Below, one piece after another: positions 31,497 to 40,558 of a stretch of 59,807 nt of DNA. Both the position numbers and the translations under genes were made by a program. Source of the stretch: Fibrobacter sp. (lineage in GTDB: Bacteria > Fibrobacterota > Fibrobacteria > Fibrobacterales > Fibrobacteraceae); contig JAKSIC010000018.1 in assembly GCA_024399015.1 (NCBI GenBank), forward strand, positions 1 through 59,807, written 5' to 3'. The first letter of the stretch is position 1. Every line of letters begins with the position of its first letter. The notes beneath the pieces are model-generated. The model was not told the origin of the DNA, searched no databases, and saw nothing but the letters and a program-made list of their open reading frames with translations.

Positions 31497-32873
31497 ATGG
31501 AACAACAGCTTAAGAAAATCATTCACGACAATATGCCCCGGTACATTGAAAAACTGAGCAAACTTGTCAGCATTCCTTCCATCAGTTTCGACAATTTTGA
31601 CCAGAAGTTTGTCCTGGAATCTGCCGAGGCCGTGAAAAAGATGTTCCTGGAGGCAGGACTTTCCAATGTGCAGTTCCTGGTGCCTCCCAGCGGTCGCCCC
31701 ACGGTCTATGGCGAAAGCCTCACCTCCCCCGACAAGCCCACCATTTTGTTGTACGCCCATCACGATGTGCAGCCGCCCATGCGCGAAGCCTTGTGGAACA
31801 CCAAGCCTTTTGAAGCTGTTATGGGCGACAACGGTGAACGTCTTTTCGGCCGAGGCACTGCCGACGACAAGGCCGGTATCATTACCCATTTGGCAGCCCT
31901 TGAACAGGTTCGCGCCCTCAAGGGTAACGATGGTCCCAACCTGAAGTTTATTATCGAAGGCGAAGAAGAATCCGGTAGCGCAGGCTTTGCACAGATTCTC
32001 TCCCAGCATGCAGAACTTCTGAAGTGCGATGCAGTGATCGTTGCGGACCTGGGGAACTTTGCCAAGGGCACCCCCTCCATCACGACCACTCTCCGTGGCA
32101 TGAGCGCCGTTTCCGTGGAACTGAAGGCCACCAAGGCACCCCTCCATTCTGGTTCCTGGTCCGGCCCCATTCCCGACGTGGCCCAGGTTCTCTGCCGCAT
32201 GATCGCTAGCCTGACCGATGGCACAGGCAAGATTCTCATCCCGAATTTCGAAGACAACATGGTTCCGCCCACCGCAGAAGAACTTGAATCCTACAAGAGC
32301 CTGGGCATGACCGAAAAGATTTTCCGTAACGACGGCGGCGTGCTGGACAGCGTGCAGCTCCTGGTCCCCGAAGATGAAATCCTCCTTGCCAACTGGCGCA
32401 GGCCTTCCATTACGGTAACCGCCATGGAAGTGGGCAGCCGCCTGAACGCAGGCAACGTTCTGCAGGACTCCGCCTACGCCCGCATCGGCATCCGCCTTGC
32501 TCCGGGCATGGATGCAGAACACTGCACAGACTTGCTGGTGGATTTCCTCAGGAAGCAGGTTCCCTACGGTCTAGAAATCAAGTTCGATATCGAGGACGGT
32601 GCAAATCCCTTCGTGACGGACACCAGCCACCCCTTCTTCCAGCTGATGAGCAAGTCCATGGGCGAAGCCTACGAATCCCCCACCAAGTTCATTGGCTGCG
32701 GCGCAAGCATTCCTGGTGCAGAACTTTTCCGCAAGACCTTCGGCGACATTCCTATTCTGCTGACCGGTCTCGAAGATCCTGAATGCAACGCCCACGGCGA
32801 AAACGAAAGCCTTTACCTGCCCGACTTCGAGAAGGGTATTCTGGCAGAAACCTTGTTCTTTGGCGGTCTGTAA
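31497..32873 (+). CDS. M20-family dipeptidase
   Basis: A 458-residue zinc peptidase. Visible motifs are TILLYAHHDVQPP with the first zinc His and catalytic Asp (about residue 83), FGRGTADDKAG with the bridging Asp (about 117), EGEEESGS with the general-base Glu (about 150), and a late zinc His in HGENESLYLPDFE. The length and HxDVQP motif place it with carnosinase or succinyl-diaminopimelate-like members acting on dipeptides. The ATG at 31497 is preferred because GGAG lies six bases upstream. Its stop overlaps the sirtuin start (TAATG), so the pair is coupled. Confidence 0.9.
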   Translation: MEQQLKKIIHDNMPRYIEKLSKLVSIPSISFDNFDQKFVLESAEAVKKMFLEAGLSNVQFLVPPSGRPTVYGESLTSPDKPTILLYAHHDVQPPMREALWNTKPFEAVMGDNGERLFGRGTADDKAGIITHLAALEQVRALKGNDGPNLKFIIEGEEESGSAGFAQILSQHAELLKCDAVIVADLGNFAKGTPSITTTLRGMSAVSVELKATKAPLHSGSWSGPIPDVAQVLCRMIASLTDGTGKILIPNFEDNMVPPTAEELESYKSLGMTEKIFRNDGGVLDSVQLLVPEDEILLANWRRPSITVTAMEVGSRLNAGNVLQDSAYARIGIRLAPGMDAEHCTDLLVDFLRKQVPYGLEIKFDIEDGANPFVTDTSHPFFQLMSKSMGEAYESPTKFIGCGASIPGAELFRKTFGDIPILLTGLEDPECNAHGENESLYLPDFEKGILAETLFFGGL

Positions 32874-33574
32874 TGATGAAGCTTGCAAAAAAGCGCCTGG
32901 TTGTTCTGACGGGTGCCGGCATCAGTGCGGAATCCGGACTGCGCACCTTCCGCGGAAACGACGGGATGTGGGAGCATGAAAGCATTGACGACGTGTGTAC
33001 GCCCGAGGGTTACTTCCGCGACAAGAAGCGTGTGAAGGACTTTTACAACTTCTTGAGGGGCGGCCTGAAGGACCACGAACCCAATGCGGCACATATTGCG
33101 TTGGCGGAACTGGAGCACCGCCTGAAGGACGATTTCCTGCTGATCACCCAGAACGTGGACAACCTCCACGAACGTGCCGGCAGCTGTAGGGTCTTGCACA
33201 TGCACGGCGACCTGATGCGCCTTACCTGCGAAAGGAATCCGGAACACAAGTTCATCTTCAATGAAGACGAAACCATGGAAACCCGCTGCCCCTTCTGCGG
33301 AGCCATGAGTCGCCCCGATATCGTATTCTTCGGAGAACAGCCCTTGTACATGGACCAGATCCAGGATGTCCTGCAGAATTGCGAAGAATTCGTTTACATT
33401 GGAACCAGTAGCGTGGTCTACCCTGCCGCAGGCTTCAAGAGCTTCGCCCATTCCTATGGTGCAAAAGTCACCTGCCTGAATTTGGAAGTTCCTACCAGCG
33501 ATCCCTACACCGATGTCTGCATCCAGGGCAAGGCAACAGAAATCGTGCCCAAGTGGTGCAAAAATTTCAAATAG
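32873..33574 (+). CDS. cobB: Sirtuin-type NAD-dependent protein deacylase CobB
   Basis: A 233-residue enzyme removing acyl groups from lysine using NAD. Motifs: LTGAGISAESGLRTFRG (NAD site, about residues 12-28), TQNVDNLHERAG (about 90-101), the catalytic His in VLHMHGDL, CPFCG as part of a zinc site, IVFFGEQPL and IGTSSVVYPAAG. It is close to E. coli CobB over most of its length. The class III (desuccinylase) Tyr-x-x-Arg reads Y-N-F-L-R here, with Arg one place later. The first zinc Cys pair has only one Cys. The start overlaps the peptidase stop; MKL at 32876 is an alternative. Confidence 0.92.
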   Translation: MMKLAKKRLVVLTGAGISAESGLRTFRGNDGMWEHESIDDVCTPEGYFRDKKRVKDFYNFLRGGLKDHEPNAAHIALAELEHRLKDDFLLITQNVDNLHERAGSCRVLHMHGDLMRLTCERNPEHKFIFNEDETMETRCPFCGAMSRPDIVFFGEQPLYMDQIQDVLQNCEEFVYIGTSSVVYPAAGFKSFAHSYGAKVTCLNLEVPTSDPYTDVCIQGKATEIVPKWCKNFK

Positions 33575-33602
33575 TTCTGACAAATACTTTATAAAGTACG
33601 AT

Positions 33603-33636
33603 AGAACCTGTAGAAACATCTGCAGGTTCTTTTTTT
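33603..33636 (+). terminator. Terminator after cobB, touching the next start codon
   Basis: AGAACCTG (33603-33610) pairs with CAGGTTCT (33623-33630), then TTTTTT directly followed by the ATG at 33637. Confidence 0.8.
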
Positions 33637-35028
33637 ATGACTGTTATATACGCAACACCAAAATGTGATCAGGCACTTACCGCAAGCGTCAACGTATCCA
33701 TTCCCCACTCCGTCACTTGCTGGAAAGAGGCTAAGCCCTACCTTAAAAATTTGAAGGGAACCCCTAACGGTTTTAGTAAAGAAATCCAGGTTTGGAAAGA
33801 TGTTGCAAGCACTCCTCACGCCCAAAAAGTAAGGCAATTCCTCAACGGCGAAGAAATCCATATCGACACAAACCGTTTGTGTATCTTTGTCAGCAGGGCA
33901 TATGTAAAGAACGCCGACGATGCAAGGGAAATTGTCAAGAAAATTTTTGAGGGTGACTATATTAAAATCACACCTAAAATTCAGGATTCTCTAAAAATCA
34001 AGGCGAAGATAATTCCGGAGTCCTACAAGATTCTTTCCCAAATTAACGAAGAGCACTTCTTTCAATTCAAGGAGCCAATCCGAATTAGAGTCAACTTTAC
34101 AACAAGCATCCAATTAAAGAACGCCATCAAGGATATTCCAAGCAGCAAGTTGGAAGACGGTTTCACTATTGAAACTTACGACCACTATGTTATGATTTTA
34201 AAGAAATTGCTGAACGACCCCAGTTCCATCTACTTTGCAAAAGCAACCCCGAACAAAGATCTTCTTGCCCGAGGCTTTTCTGAAAATTTTTCCTACTATT
34301 CGCCCAAGCCAACACTCTTCAATACTCCCAAAACCGTTGATGACTTGGAAAAGATTTTCTTTCACGAATACTTTTACAAGCATTCCATTTCGCTGGAAAG
34401 TTTATGCAAACTGGCAAATGATTTTGGCACCCACCGGGAAACTATTGGCATGGAAGAATTTGCCGTAAGCTACGCAAGCACGCAAATGACCTTTGGAAAC
34501 AATTACATCCAAGGATCCGCTTCTTTTGATTTGGACTTTCCAACCACCTTCAATGACATCCAGGACTTTTATGAAAAACTGGTAATTGCAATCCAGAATC
34601 TTGAATCTGCAGAAGAATCTCTTGCCAAAATAGAAGATCCAACTCTCAGTAGAAACGTTATCATCGGCCCCGATGGAATGCAACTTTCGTTTTTTATCAA
34701 CAATCAAGCCAATTCCGCCAAAAGAACTTTATACAGCCGATTTTATGCCACACGTGTCCAGCAAATGAGCAAAAATCACCCCAATGATCTCCTCAAGAAT
34801 TTTGAGGACCTGAAGAATAACATCCACAAGTTGCACGGAAACTTGAAAAGGCTAGAAGCTTTCTTTAGGCACGAGGTGTTCGCCTTCTTCCCTGAAAACG
34901 ACGCACCCATCAGGCGGAAAGAGCTGAGCAAGTTCATCTTTTTTAAAATTGCAATGGACCCGCTTTCCTATGCCGATTGCGGGAACCCATATTATGAAAA
35001 AATCAGTCGAATGATTTTGAATCTTTAA
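33637..35028 (+). CDS. Hypothetical 463-residue protein
   Basis: I do not recognise this protein. It is soluble in appearance, with mixed helices and strands: an N-terminal half rich in Lys and Ile, a segment HRETIGMEEFAVSYASTQMTF, and a helical C-terminal third (LLKNFEDLKNNIHKLHGNL). There is no signal peptide. Its codon use is richer in A and T than that of neighbouring housekeeping genes, which suggests transfer. The start codon directly follows a terminator T-run and has no ribosome binding site; the next Met is far inside, so the start is uncertain although the long open frame is convincing. The gene ends 18 bases before the convergent OppD-like gene. Confidence 0.65.
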   Translation: MTVIYATPKCDQALTASVNVSIPHSVTCWKEAKPYLKNLKGTPNGFSKEIQVWKDVASTPHAQKVRQFLNGEEIHIDTNRLCIFVSRAYVKNADDAREIVKKIFEGDYIKITPKIQDSLKIKAKIIPESYKILSQINEEHFFQFKEPIRIRVNFTTSIQLKNAIKDIPSSKLEDGFTIETYDHYVMILKKLLNDPSSIYFAKATPNKDLLARGFSENFSYYSPKPTLFNTPKTVDDLEKIFFHEYFYKHSISLESLCKLANDFGTHRETIGMEEFAVSYASTQMTFGNNYIQGSASFDLDFPTTFNDIQDFYEKLVIAIQNLESAEESLAKIEDPTLSRNVIIGPDGMQLSFFINNQANSAKRTLYSRFYATRVQQMSKNHPNDLLKNFEDLKNNIHKLHGNLKRLEAFFRHEVFAFFPENDAPIRRKELSKFIFFKIAMDPLSYADCGNPYYEKISRMILNL

Positions 35029-35046
35029 GCCGTAAGTGCGTCGGCA

Positions 35047-36129
35047 TTAAAGAGCGAAGCAGCGGGCCTTATGATCGCCTGCTGTTTTTTCGTTGGTAGA
35101 ATCAACGTATTCCGGCGGAAGTTCATTGGAGCGGCACTTGGCCTGAACTTCGGCGCTGCAGGCGGAACACTTTTCGCAACGGTCAGCAAAGCGGCAACCT
35201 GCCACAAAATCCTTGGGGTGCGGCACAGAACCCGGAATGGATTTCAGCGTGCGCATTTCGCTGTGGCTTTCGGGAATAGCGGCAAGCAAGCCCTGAGTAT
35301 AAGGATGCAAGGGATTCTTGATGACTTCGCGGACGGGGCCCACTTCCACAATGCGGCCAGCATACATCACAGCAACGCGATTGGCGTACTGGGAAACAAT
35401 GCCCATGTTGTGAGTAATGAGGAGAACCGCAGTTCCTGTACTTTCAGCCATTTCCTTAAGGACTTCAAGAACTTGGGCCTGCACGGTAACGTCGAGAGCC
35501 GTGGTCGGTTCGTCGGCGATAATCAGCTTGGGCTTTGGCAACAGGGCCATCACGATGCAGATGCGCTGAAGCATACCGCCGGAAAGTTCATGAGGATAAG
35601 AATTCAGAACGCGGTCGGGATCAGTGAAGCCCGCCAGATTCAGCATGCGGCGAATTTCTGCATCCGGATTTACTGTAGCGCCATCCTTTGATGGGCGAAC
35701 GCCAAACTTGAAAACTTCCATCAGTTGTTTCTTGATGGTAAGCACCGGATTCAAGGCCTGCATGGGTTCCTGGAAAATGCATGCGATTTCGGAACCGCGA
35801 ATATTCTGCAAATCCTTGAGAGCAAGAGTGGACAAGTCGATGGTCTTGTCGGAGGAAATAAATTCCACGGAACCGCTGACGATTTTTGCGGAGGGCTGCG
35901 GGAGCAAACGCAAAATGCTCATGGCGGTAACGCTCTTACCGCAACCGGACTCGCCCACCAGCGCAAAGAATTCGCCAGGATAAATTTCGAAGGAAACACG
36001 GTCCGTCACCTGAACAGGCGCAGCATTCTTCTGTCCGTTGCCAAAGGCAACAGACAAATCGCGAACCGCGAGAACCGGGGTTTCGTTTCCGCGACCTGCA
36101 ACGCACTTTTCAGAATTCACTTCGGGCAC
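35047..36129 (-). CDS. Peptide ABC transporter ATPase, OppD/DppD type
   Basis: A 360-residue ATPase powering import of peptides or a related solute. It shows Walker A GESGCGKSVT (about residue 59), the Q-loop CIFQEPMQAL, the signature LSGGMLQR (about 182) and Walker B LIIADEPTTALD, then the oligopeptide-transporter C-terminal extension with a Cys cluster (GCRFADRCEKCSAC), which may bind a metal or iron-sulfur cluster. It lies downstream of a patatin gene and a YejE-like permease in one operon. A second ATPase, permease and binding protein are absent here. Confidence 0.9.
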   Translation of the reverse strand: MPEVNSEKCVAGRGNETPVLAVRDLSVAFGNGQKNAAPVQVTDRVSFEIYPGEFFALVGESGCGKSVTAMSILRLLPQPSAKIVSGSVEFISSDKTIDLSTLALKDLQNIRGSEIACIFQEPMQALNPVLTIKKQLMEVFKFGVRPSKDGATVNPDAEIRRMLNLAGFTDPDRVLNSYPHELSGGMLQRICIVMALLPKPKLIIADEPTTALDVTVQAQVLEVLKEMAESTGTAVLLITHNMGIVSQYANRVAVMYAGRIVEVGPVREVIKNPLHPYTQGLLAAIPESHSEMRTLKSIPGSVPHPKDFVAGCRFADRCEKCSACSAEVQAKCRSNELPPEYVDSTNEKTAGDHKARCFAL

Positions 36130-36136
36130 TTCAAAC

Positions 36137-36994
36137 CTACTTCTTCAGGAAAGCCTTGATTTCGTCAAGACGCTTCATTGCCAATTCGCGACCTTGGTCA
36201 TAGACACGCTGCAACTTCACCGGGTCACTTTCCGTACGGCCAATACCGAGGGACGCCTCCGGACACAGCACCATCACGTTGCCCTGCTTTTCCTGCTCGA
36301 AGACATAGCGGGTTTCTTCGTTATACATGATGTGACGATTTGCCACCGCATCCACCAGCTTCGGGTACTTGCGGTACACCAGGCGCATAATAGGCACCAG
36401 CTGGTTTTTCTTCTTTTCGTAGCTGCGGGGCTGAGTCAAAATCACGATATTGCGATTGAAGCCGATGGATTCAAAATACTGCAGGGGAATTGAATCCGCA
36501 ATGCCACCGTCCATGTACTTGTGGCCCTGAATGTCCACCAGTCTTGCAGCCAAAGGCATGGAGGCTGATGCGCGCATCCATTCCAGATCGTCGCCCAAAC
36601 CGTCGTTCATCTTGAAGTAAGCGGCCTCGCCCGTTTCGGCGTTGGTTGCCACCATGTGGAATTCCATGGGGTTCTTCACCAAAGCATCGTAATCGAAGGG
36701 ATCCAACACGCGGGGAATCTGCTTGTAGCAGAAATCGGCATCATAAAGGTCGCCTGTCTTGAACAAGTTACTGAAACTGCAGTAACGCTTGTCCTTGGCA
36801 AAACGAAGGTTGTAGCGGAGGGCTCGGCCCGGCTGGCGACTTTTCATGTTGCAACCAAACGCAGCACCGGCGGAAACGCCAACAGCACCGTCCACTTCAA
36901 TTCCCTGCTCCATCATCACATCGAGAATGCCGCAGGTGAAAAGGCCACGCATTGCGCCACCCTCAAGAATCAAGCCTGTCTTAATTTCGCTCAT
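36137..36994 (-). CDS. Patatin-like phospholipase
   Basis: A 285-residue lipid acyl hydrolase with the patatin dyad: LILEGGAMRGLFTCGILD (oxyanion loop, residues 8-25), GVSAGAAFG with the nucleophile Ser (about residues 39-47), and YMDGGIADS with the catalytic Asp (about 175). It is similar in layout to the E. coli YjjU type. No signal peptide is visible, so it is probably cytoplasmic. It lies between a peptide-transporter permease (gap 11 bases) and its ATPase (gap seven bases), which suggests a shared role, perhaps with lipopeptides or membrane damage. Confidence 0.88.
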   Translation of the reverse strand: MSEIKTGLILEGGAMRGLFTCGILDVMMEQGIEVDGAVGVSAGAAFGCNMKSRQPGRALRYNLRFAKDKRYCSFSNLFKTGDLYDADFCYKQIPRVLDPFDYDALVKNPMEFHMVATNAETGEAAYFKMNDGLGDDLEWMRASASMPLAARLVDIQGHKYMDGGIADSIPLQYFESIGFNRNIVILTQPRSYEKKKNQLVPIMRLVYRKYPKLVDAVANRHIMYNEETRYVFEQEKQGNVMVLCPEASLGIGRTESDPVKLQRVYDQGRELAMKRLDEIKAFLKK

Positions 36995-37005
36995 CGCCTA
37001 CCCCA

Positions 37006-38085
37006 TTAAATGTAACGGTCGCCGGACTTGGGGTCCATGGCATCACGGACACCTTCCCCAACAAAAGTGGTCAAAAGCAAAGTCACAAAAAGGGCGAGAA
37101 CAGTGCTCACGGAAATCCAAGGTGCATAAAGATTGTTCAAGCCCTGGCTCATCAGTTCGCCCCAGCTAGGTGTAGGCGGTTGCAGGCCGAAGCCCAGGAA
37201 GTCCAGAGAAGTCAAGCTACCGATACCGCCAATCAAGGTGAAGGGGAACAACGTGACCACCGGGGTCATGGCGTTGGGCAGAATTTCCTTGAAGAAAATA
37301 TGACGGTGCCCCAGGCCCAGAACCTTTGCAGACTGCACATAGGTCATGCTGCGGAGCTTCAGAAATTCGCCACGCATGTAGTAGCTGAGAGAAATCCAGT
37401 TGAAGGCAGCCATGATCAAAATCAAAAGCCAGAAGCTACGGCCATAAATACTGCCGATCAAGATCACCACATAGAGCATGGGCAGCGAAGACCAGATTTC
37501 GATAAAGCGCTGCATGCCCGTATCCCAGAACTTGCCCAAGTAACCCTGGATACCGCCAATCACAATGCCCAGGAAAGTTCCCAGCACGGTCAGCAGCAAG
37601 CTAAAGGAAATACAGATTCTAAAACCATGGATCAAGCGGGCCAGCACATCGCGGCCGTTGGCATCGGTACCCAGCCAATGTTCGCTGCTGGGAGCAAAAG
37701 GAGGAGCGCCGTCACCGCTCAGGTCCGCCTTCAGCGGGTCGTGAGCCACAGGAGGCATGATGGCCCAAGTCTCGGGGCAACCGCCTGCGCGCGGGAAACC
37801 GACCGCGGCGTCTTCTTCGCATTCTCGGACGTCGGCAAAAAGCTTGGCGTAGTCCTGCTCCGTATCGTAACTGCCCCCGAAGTCCTTTTCACTATAGCGG
37901 GCAAATGCCGGGAAATAAGTCTTGCCCTGATAACGCAGGACCAGAGGTTCGTCATTCACCGTCCAGGGGCTGGTCAGGGAAAGCAGGTAGACCACCACAA
38001 GAACAATCAAGGAATAAAACGCGCGCTTATTCTTGCGGAAGCGCTTCAAGCGGTTCTTAGTTTCTGTGGTCAAGCGAAGTTTCAT
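37006..38085 (-). CDS. Peptide ABC transporter permease, YejE type
   Basis: A 359-residue permease with an N-terminal membrane segment (about residues 20-40), a periplasmic part with NDEPLVLRYQGKTYFPAF and FGGSYDTEQDY, which is characteristic of YejE of the microcin C/peptide transporter, then five more segments with LGTDANGRDVLARLIHG and the EAA loop region near residue 250. The start at 38085 follows a TATATTGG box by six bases with no clear ribosome binding site, so the mRNA may be leaderless. It begins the operon with patatin and OppD-type ATPase. YejA and YejB are not found in the window. Confidence 0.88.
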   Translation of the reverse strand: MKLRLTTETKNRLKRFRKNKRAFYSLIVLVVVYLLSLTSPWTVNDEPLVLRYQGKTYFPAFARYSEKDFGGSYDTEQDYAKLFADVRECEEDAAVGFPRAGGCPETWAIMPPVAHDPLKADLSGDGAPPFAPSSEHWLGTDANGRDVLARLIHGFRICISFSLLLTVLGTFLGIVIGGIQGYLGKFWDTGMQRFIEIWSSLPMLYVVILIGSIYGRSFWLLILIMAAFNWISLSYYMRGEFLKLRSMTYVQSAKVLGLGHRHIFFKEILPNAMTPVVTLFPFTLIGGIGSLTSLDFLGFGLQPPTPSWGELMSQGLNNLYAPWISVSTVLALFVTLLLTTFVGEGVRDAMDPKSGDRYI

Positions 38086-38159
38086 CTTGCCCCAATATAA
38101 TAAAATAAAACGGCTCAAAATTTTTATATTACGAACCAGTACGAAAAAGGAACAACCTA

Positions 38160-39533
38160 GTGCGTAGACAAGATAACCAGCGAAATCGAGGAAACAACCC
38201 GGAGTTCAACCGAGGACTGGACGCTGAACACGCCGACGAATTCAAGGCAAATGAATCCGGAAGCAAAAAGCGTGAAGCTCGCGGAGAAAGAGGTCTCAAG
38301 GAAAACAAGGTGCAGAAAGAACGCTGCATTCTTGTGGGCATCGCCACCCCGAAAATCCGCTCCTGGCTTGCCACCGAACAACTGGCAGAACTTGGTCGAC
38401 TGGCAGAAACCGCCGGCGCTGAGGTTGTGAAAAGTTTCTTGCAACGCGTACAACAGTTTAACGCCGCCACCCTCATCGGCGAAGGCAAGGTTCACGAAAT
38501 CAAGATGGCTCTTGAGGAACTTGACGCCAAGATGGTGGTTTTCGATGACGACCTCAGTGGTTCCCAGGTGCGCAATTTGGAGCAGCGTCTGCCGGGCATC
38601 AAGGTGCTGGACCGCACCGGTTTGATTCTGGATATTTTTGCAAAGCATGCCGTCACTGCCGAAAGCCGCCTCATGGTGGAAGTGGCCCAGCTGCAGTACA
38701 TGATGCCCCGCCTCACAGGTGCATGGACTCACCTTTGCCGTCAGCATAACGGCGGTATCGGCACCAAGGGTCCTGGCGAAACCCAGTTGGAAACGGACCG
38801 TCGAATGATTCGTAAGCGAATCCAGGAACTGAAGAAAAAGCTTGAAAAGATCGAGGACGCTCGCGAAAGCCAGGCCCAGAACAGAAACGACATTTTCCAC
38901 ATGGGTATCGTGGGCTACACCAACGCAGGCAAAAGCACTTTGACAAACCGCCTTACCGGTGCAGACGTTTATGTAGAAGACAAGCTCTTCGCCACATTGG
39001 ACAGTACCACTCGTAAACTGTTCCTGGACGGCGAGAACATTATTTTGTCCGACACCGTAGGATTTATCCGCAAGCTCCCCCACAACTTGATTGAAACCTT
39101 CAAGAGTACCCTGGGTGTGGCCGCCCACGCCGACTGCATCTTGGAAGTGGTGGACGGAAGCGCCCCGGACTACCGCGAACATCTGGAAGTGACCCACAAG
39201 ACGCTGCAGGGCATTATCAGTTCCGTGACGCCGCGAATCCGCGTGTTCAACAAGGTGGAAACCTGCGACGAAGCCCGCCGTAACGAACTTCGCGAGAACT
39301 ATCCCGAAGCCATTCAGGTTAGCGCCAAGGAAAACATCGGCATGGAACTGCTCCGCAACAAGTTCAAGGAACAGCTTGAAATCTGGCACAAGAAGCGCGA
39401 ACAGCAGGCCGCACAAATCAAGGAAGTGGTGGAATCGCCGTGGCCCGCCCACCCCGCCGAAAGTGTAAACGACAACAGTTTCAACAGCAACCGGGATGAA
39501 AACTGGAAAGAACCGGGAATTTACGAAGTTTAA
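38160..39533 (+). CDS. hflX: GTPase HflX
   Basis: A 457-residue ribosome-associated GTPase. The N-terminal HflX domain has EGKVHEIKMALEELDAKMVV and DRTGLILDIFA, followed by GGIGTKGPGETQLETDRR, and the G domain has GYTNAGKSTL (G1, about residue 256), DTVGFI (G3) and NKVETC (G4-like). It probably rescues or splits stalled ribosomes. The start is GTG with AAGGA about nine bases upstream; no ATG is suitable. The first 50 residues are very charged and unlike other HflX proteins. Confidence 0.93.
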   Translation: MRRQDNQRNRGNNPEFNRGLDAEHADEFKANESGSKKREARGERGLKENKVQKERCILVGIATPKIRSWLATEQLAELGRLAETAGAEVVKSFLQRVQQFNAATLIGEGKVHEIKMALEELDAKMVVFDDDLSGSQVRNLEQRLPGIKVLDRTGLILDIFAKHAVTAESRLMVEVAQLQYMMPRLTGAWTHLCRQHNGGIGTKGPGETQLETDRRMIRKRIQELKKKLEKIEDARESQAQNRNDIFHMGIVGYTNAGKSTLTNRLTGADVYVEDKLFATLDSTTRKLFLDGENIILSDTVGFIRKLPHNLIETFKSTLGVAAHADCILEVVDGSAPDYREHLEVTHKTLQGIISSVTPRIRVFNKVETCDEARRNELRENYPEAIQVSAKENIGMELLRNKFKEQLEIWHKKREQQAAQIKEVVESPWPAHPAESVNDNSFNSNRDENWKEPGIYEV

Positions 39534-39638
39534 ACTACTTATAGGGTAAAGAAAATTTTTCCATCAAAAGCGGGTTCGTCGGGAAATTTCCTGCGTGTTA
39601 ATAGTGAGCGCAACAAGCGCTCGAAACATGGAGGAATA

Positions 39639-40462
39639 ATGAACAACTCAGAGAACAAGGCTAAAAGCAAGGCAAGACAGATTCCTGTGGAGTTCCAGGG
39701 ACAGGTTTATCTGGACCCGAAATACGACCCGGCATTCAAGGAACTTTTTGACAGCGAGGACGCCCTCAAGGATTTTCTTGATGCGGTTTTGAAACTGGAA
39801 GGGGACGACAAAATCAAGACCATCTCCTTCTCCTTCGACAAGACGATCAGCTTCCGCACGCCGCAGCGGAAGAAGGTCATCCTGGACATTTTCGCGACGA
39901 CAGGCTCGGGACGTTTTCTGGATATCGAGATGCAGAAGGCAGAGCACGACTATTTCAAGGACCGTGCGGTTCTGTACAAGGCGTTCCTGATTATCAAGGG
40001 GAAGCAGGAAATGGATCGGTCGCCGCAGGCAAGCCGGTTTCCATCTTCCCGAAAAATAAGTATATTGTAATCAGTCTGCCGAACTTCAAGAAGACCGCGA
40101 AGGACGTGCAGGGCTCCCTGGACGCATGGCTCTATCTGCTGAACCATGCCAGCGACGGAACGGAACTGCCAAACTTCGGGATCAGCGCCGTAGAAGAAGC
40201 CCTGGGGCGCATCCGTGTGGACAACGCAGACGAGGAACTCTTAACGGCACAGGTAAAGGACATGGTAACGAAGGAAGAAAACGCGACTATCTTGGCTAGC
40301 GCCATCCTCAAGGGAGTTGCCGAAGGTCGTGCGAAGGGACTCGAAGAAGGCCGTACGAAAGCAAGCAAGGAACTGGCAAAGGGATTCCGCGATGCAGGAA
40401 TTTCTTTAGAAATCATCGCCCAACAAACAGGCCTCTCCCCTGAGGAAATCAAGGCGCTGTAA
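39639..40462 (+). pseudogene. Rpn/PD-(D/E)XK transposase-like gene, broken by frameshift and deletion
   Basis: The first part (39639-40070) reads as an Rpn-type nuclease: DPAFKELFDSEDALKDFLD, then VILDIFATTGSGRFLDIEMQ with the catalytic Asp and Glu-x-Gln, and LYKAFLIIKGKQEMDRS. The frame then changes: from about 40024 a second frame reads AAGKPVSIFPKNKYIV and ISLPNFKKTAKDVQGSLDAW, continuing to the end at 40462. The family has about 60 more residues between these parts, so a deletion removed the middle and shifted the frame. The tail EGRAKGLEEGRTKA is typical of the family. These genes promote recombination and spread widely in genomes. Confidence 0.8.
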
Positions 40463-40545
40463 CCCTAGGACATTCTTGCAATTTAAAAAGGCTGCACCAT
40501 TGAAGGCGCGGCCCTCTATTACATTCCTGCATAATCAAATTTGAC

Positions 40546-40553
40546 TATATTTG
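40546..40553 (+). promoter_or_regulatory. TAnnTTTG box five bases before pgpA
   Basis: TATATTTG is followed by CCTGT and the ATG at 40559, with no Shine-Dalgarno sequence. Probable promoter of a leaderless mRNA. Confidence 0.45.
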
Positions 40554-40558
40554 CCTGT

